A stretch of 9,408 nt of DNA from Deltaproteobacteria bacterium. Lineage in GTDB: Bacteria > Myxococcota_A > UBA9042 > DTJE01. Of this stretch, positions 8,734 to 9,408 are shown one piece after another. Made by a program: the position numbers and the translations under genes. The notes under the pieces were generated by a model. It was not told the DNA's origin, did not search any database, and saw only the letters and a list, made by a program, of their open reading frames with translations. The stretch's first letter is position 1. Each line of letters opens with the position of its first letter. The stretch covers positions 1 through 9,408 of the forward strand of contig JAADHL010000041.1 in NCBI GenBank assembly GCA_013151875.1, in the 5' to 3' direction.

Positions 8734-8753
8734 GATATTTGGTTGGAGTTGTC

Positions 8754-9408
8754 ATGCTCGAACACTGCCCCGGACACGAACACCGCGACGGGATCATGGA
8801 CGAAGCGATCGGCACGGTATTGGCCACGGTGGACATGGCCGTGGTGCTGGAGAGGACCGGCCGACTGCTGCGAAAGTACTTTGGAGCCACGCGCCTGGCG
8901 ATCCACCGCTGCGTGGACGAACGCCCCGGCACGGCCGAGACGATCCTGGTGGACGACCCCAGGGCCAAAGGTCGTGAACCGGGCGCCAGATTCGCCCTGG
9001 ATGGTTCCCTGACCGGTGACGCCGTACGCGAAAAGCGACCGGTAACCCTGGATCACCTGGAACCGGGAAACCCCCGGTACCGGGAAGAAGCTCTGCTGGG
9101 CGCGATGGGATACGGGGCGGTGGCCGTGTTCCCGCTGCTGTTCGAGGGAGCTGCTTTCGGCGCGCTGGAGATCGCCCATGCGCGCGAGGAGGGGCTGCTG
9201 GATTGCTGCATGCAGACCGCGTCGCGGGTCTCGGGACTGATAGCCATCGCGCTTCAGAACAGCAGACGCGTGGATGAAGTGCGACGCCTCAACGCCCTGC
9301 TGAGGCGCGAAAACGCCCACCTGAAACAGGAAGTCCAGCGGGCCAGGGGCGAGGCCAGGTATATCGCGGACAGCCCAGTGATGCGCTCGGTCATCGATCC
9401 GGTGCGCA
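8754..9408 (+). CDS. Sigma-54-dependent, GAF-domain transcriptional activator, NorR-like by position (3' end outside window)
   Basis: The 218 codons in view start at ATG 8754, with GGAG at 8745-8748 five bases upstream, and run off the window without a stop. Residues ~14-170 form a GAF-like sensor domain, with two beta-rich halves around LAIHRCVDERPG and YGAVAVFPLLFEGAAFGALE. A charged helical linker follows (RLNALLRRENAHLKQEVQ). Then comes YIADSPVMRSVIDPVR, the usual lead-in to a sigma-54 AAA+ domain; the ATPase motifs and helix-turn-helix would lie beyond the edge. Its position opposite a qNOR gene with a -24/-12 promoter suggests it activates norB in response to NO, as NorR does. NorR iron ligands cannot be assigned confidently from this stretch, and an FhlA-like or other effector is possible. 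A weak -10-like CATAAT at 8701-8706 without a clear -35 may belong to its own promoter. Confidence 0.88.
   Translation, partial: MLEHCPGHEHRDGIMDEAIGTVLATVDMAVVLERTGRLLRKYFGATRLAIHRCVDERPGTAETILVDDPRAKGREPGARFALDGSLTGDAVREKRPVTLDHLEPGNPRYREEALLGAMGYGAVAVFPLLFEGAAFGALEIAHAREEGLLDCCMQTASRVSGLIAIALQNSRRVDEVRRLNALLRRENAHLKQEVQRARGEARYIADSPVMRSVIDPVR

Overview
The window is GC-rich and densely coded. It carries a quinol-type nitric oxide reductase (qNOR) operon, a succinate dehydrogenase/fumarate reductase operon, a divergent sigma-54 activator and the end of an unrelated coiled-coil gene. A three-subunit type-B SdhCAB with one five-helix cytochrome b, a DUF438-hemerythrin-PAS protein, a DUF1858-DUF2249 protein and a GAF/sigma-54 regulator together suggest a deltaproteobacterial (Desulfobacterota/Myxococcota-like) anaerobe or facultative organism. 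This assignment is by gene content only and is inferred.

Layout. Positions 1-920 (+) hold the C-terminal part of a coiled-coil protein that starts before the window. Its stop codon overlaps that of sdhB on the other strand. From 8562 down to 917, six genes run on the minus strand with short gaps or overlaps: norB (qNOR), the DUF438-HHE-PAS gene, the DUF1858-DUF2249 gene, then sdhC, sdhA and sdhB. From 8754 to the right edge (+) lies the start of a sigma-54-dependent activator, cut at the point where its AAA+ domain begins. The 191-base divergent region between norB and the activator holds a strong -24/-12 sigma-54 promoter reading toward norB, candidate enhancer half-sites and a leader hairpin. 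A sigma-70 promoter (TTGACA-N17-TACTTT) lies just upstream of sdhC.

How the genes may work together (inference). The activator would sense nitric oxide or nitrosative stress and switch on norB, as NorR does. qNOR reduces NO to N2O with electrons from the quinol pool. The di-iron hemerythrin/PAS protein and the DUF1858-DUF2249 protein would bind NO, buffer it or report it. SdhCAB exchanges electrons between succinate/fumarate and the same quinone pool.

Two coding anomalies stand out. sdhC is split by a one-base frameshift in a four-base homopolymer, immediately before its last heme-ligand motif. The DUF1858-DUF2249 gene ends at a TGA that is followed, in the same frame, by 40 codons with strongly coding-like base use. 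Either may be a sequencing error, a real mutation or recoding.
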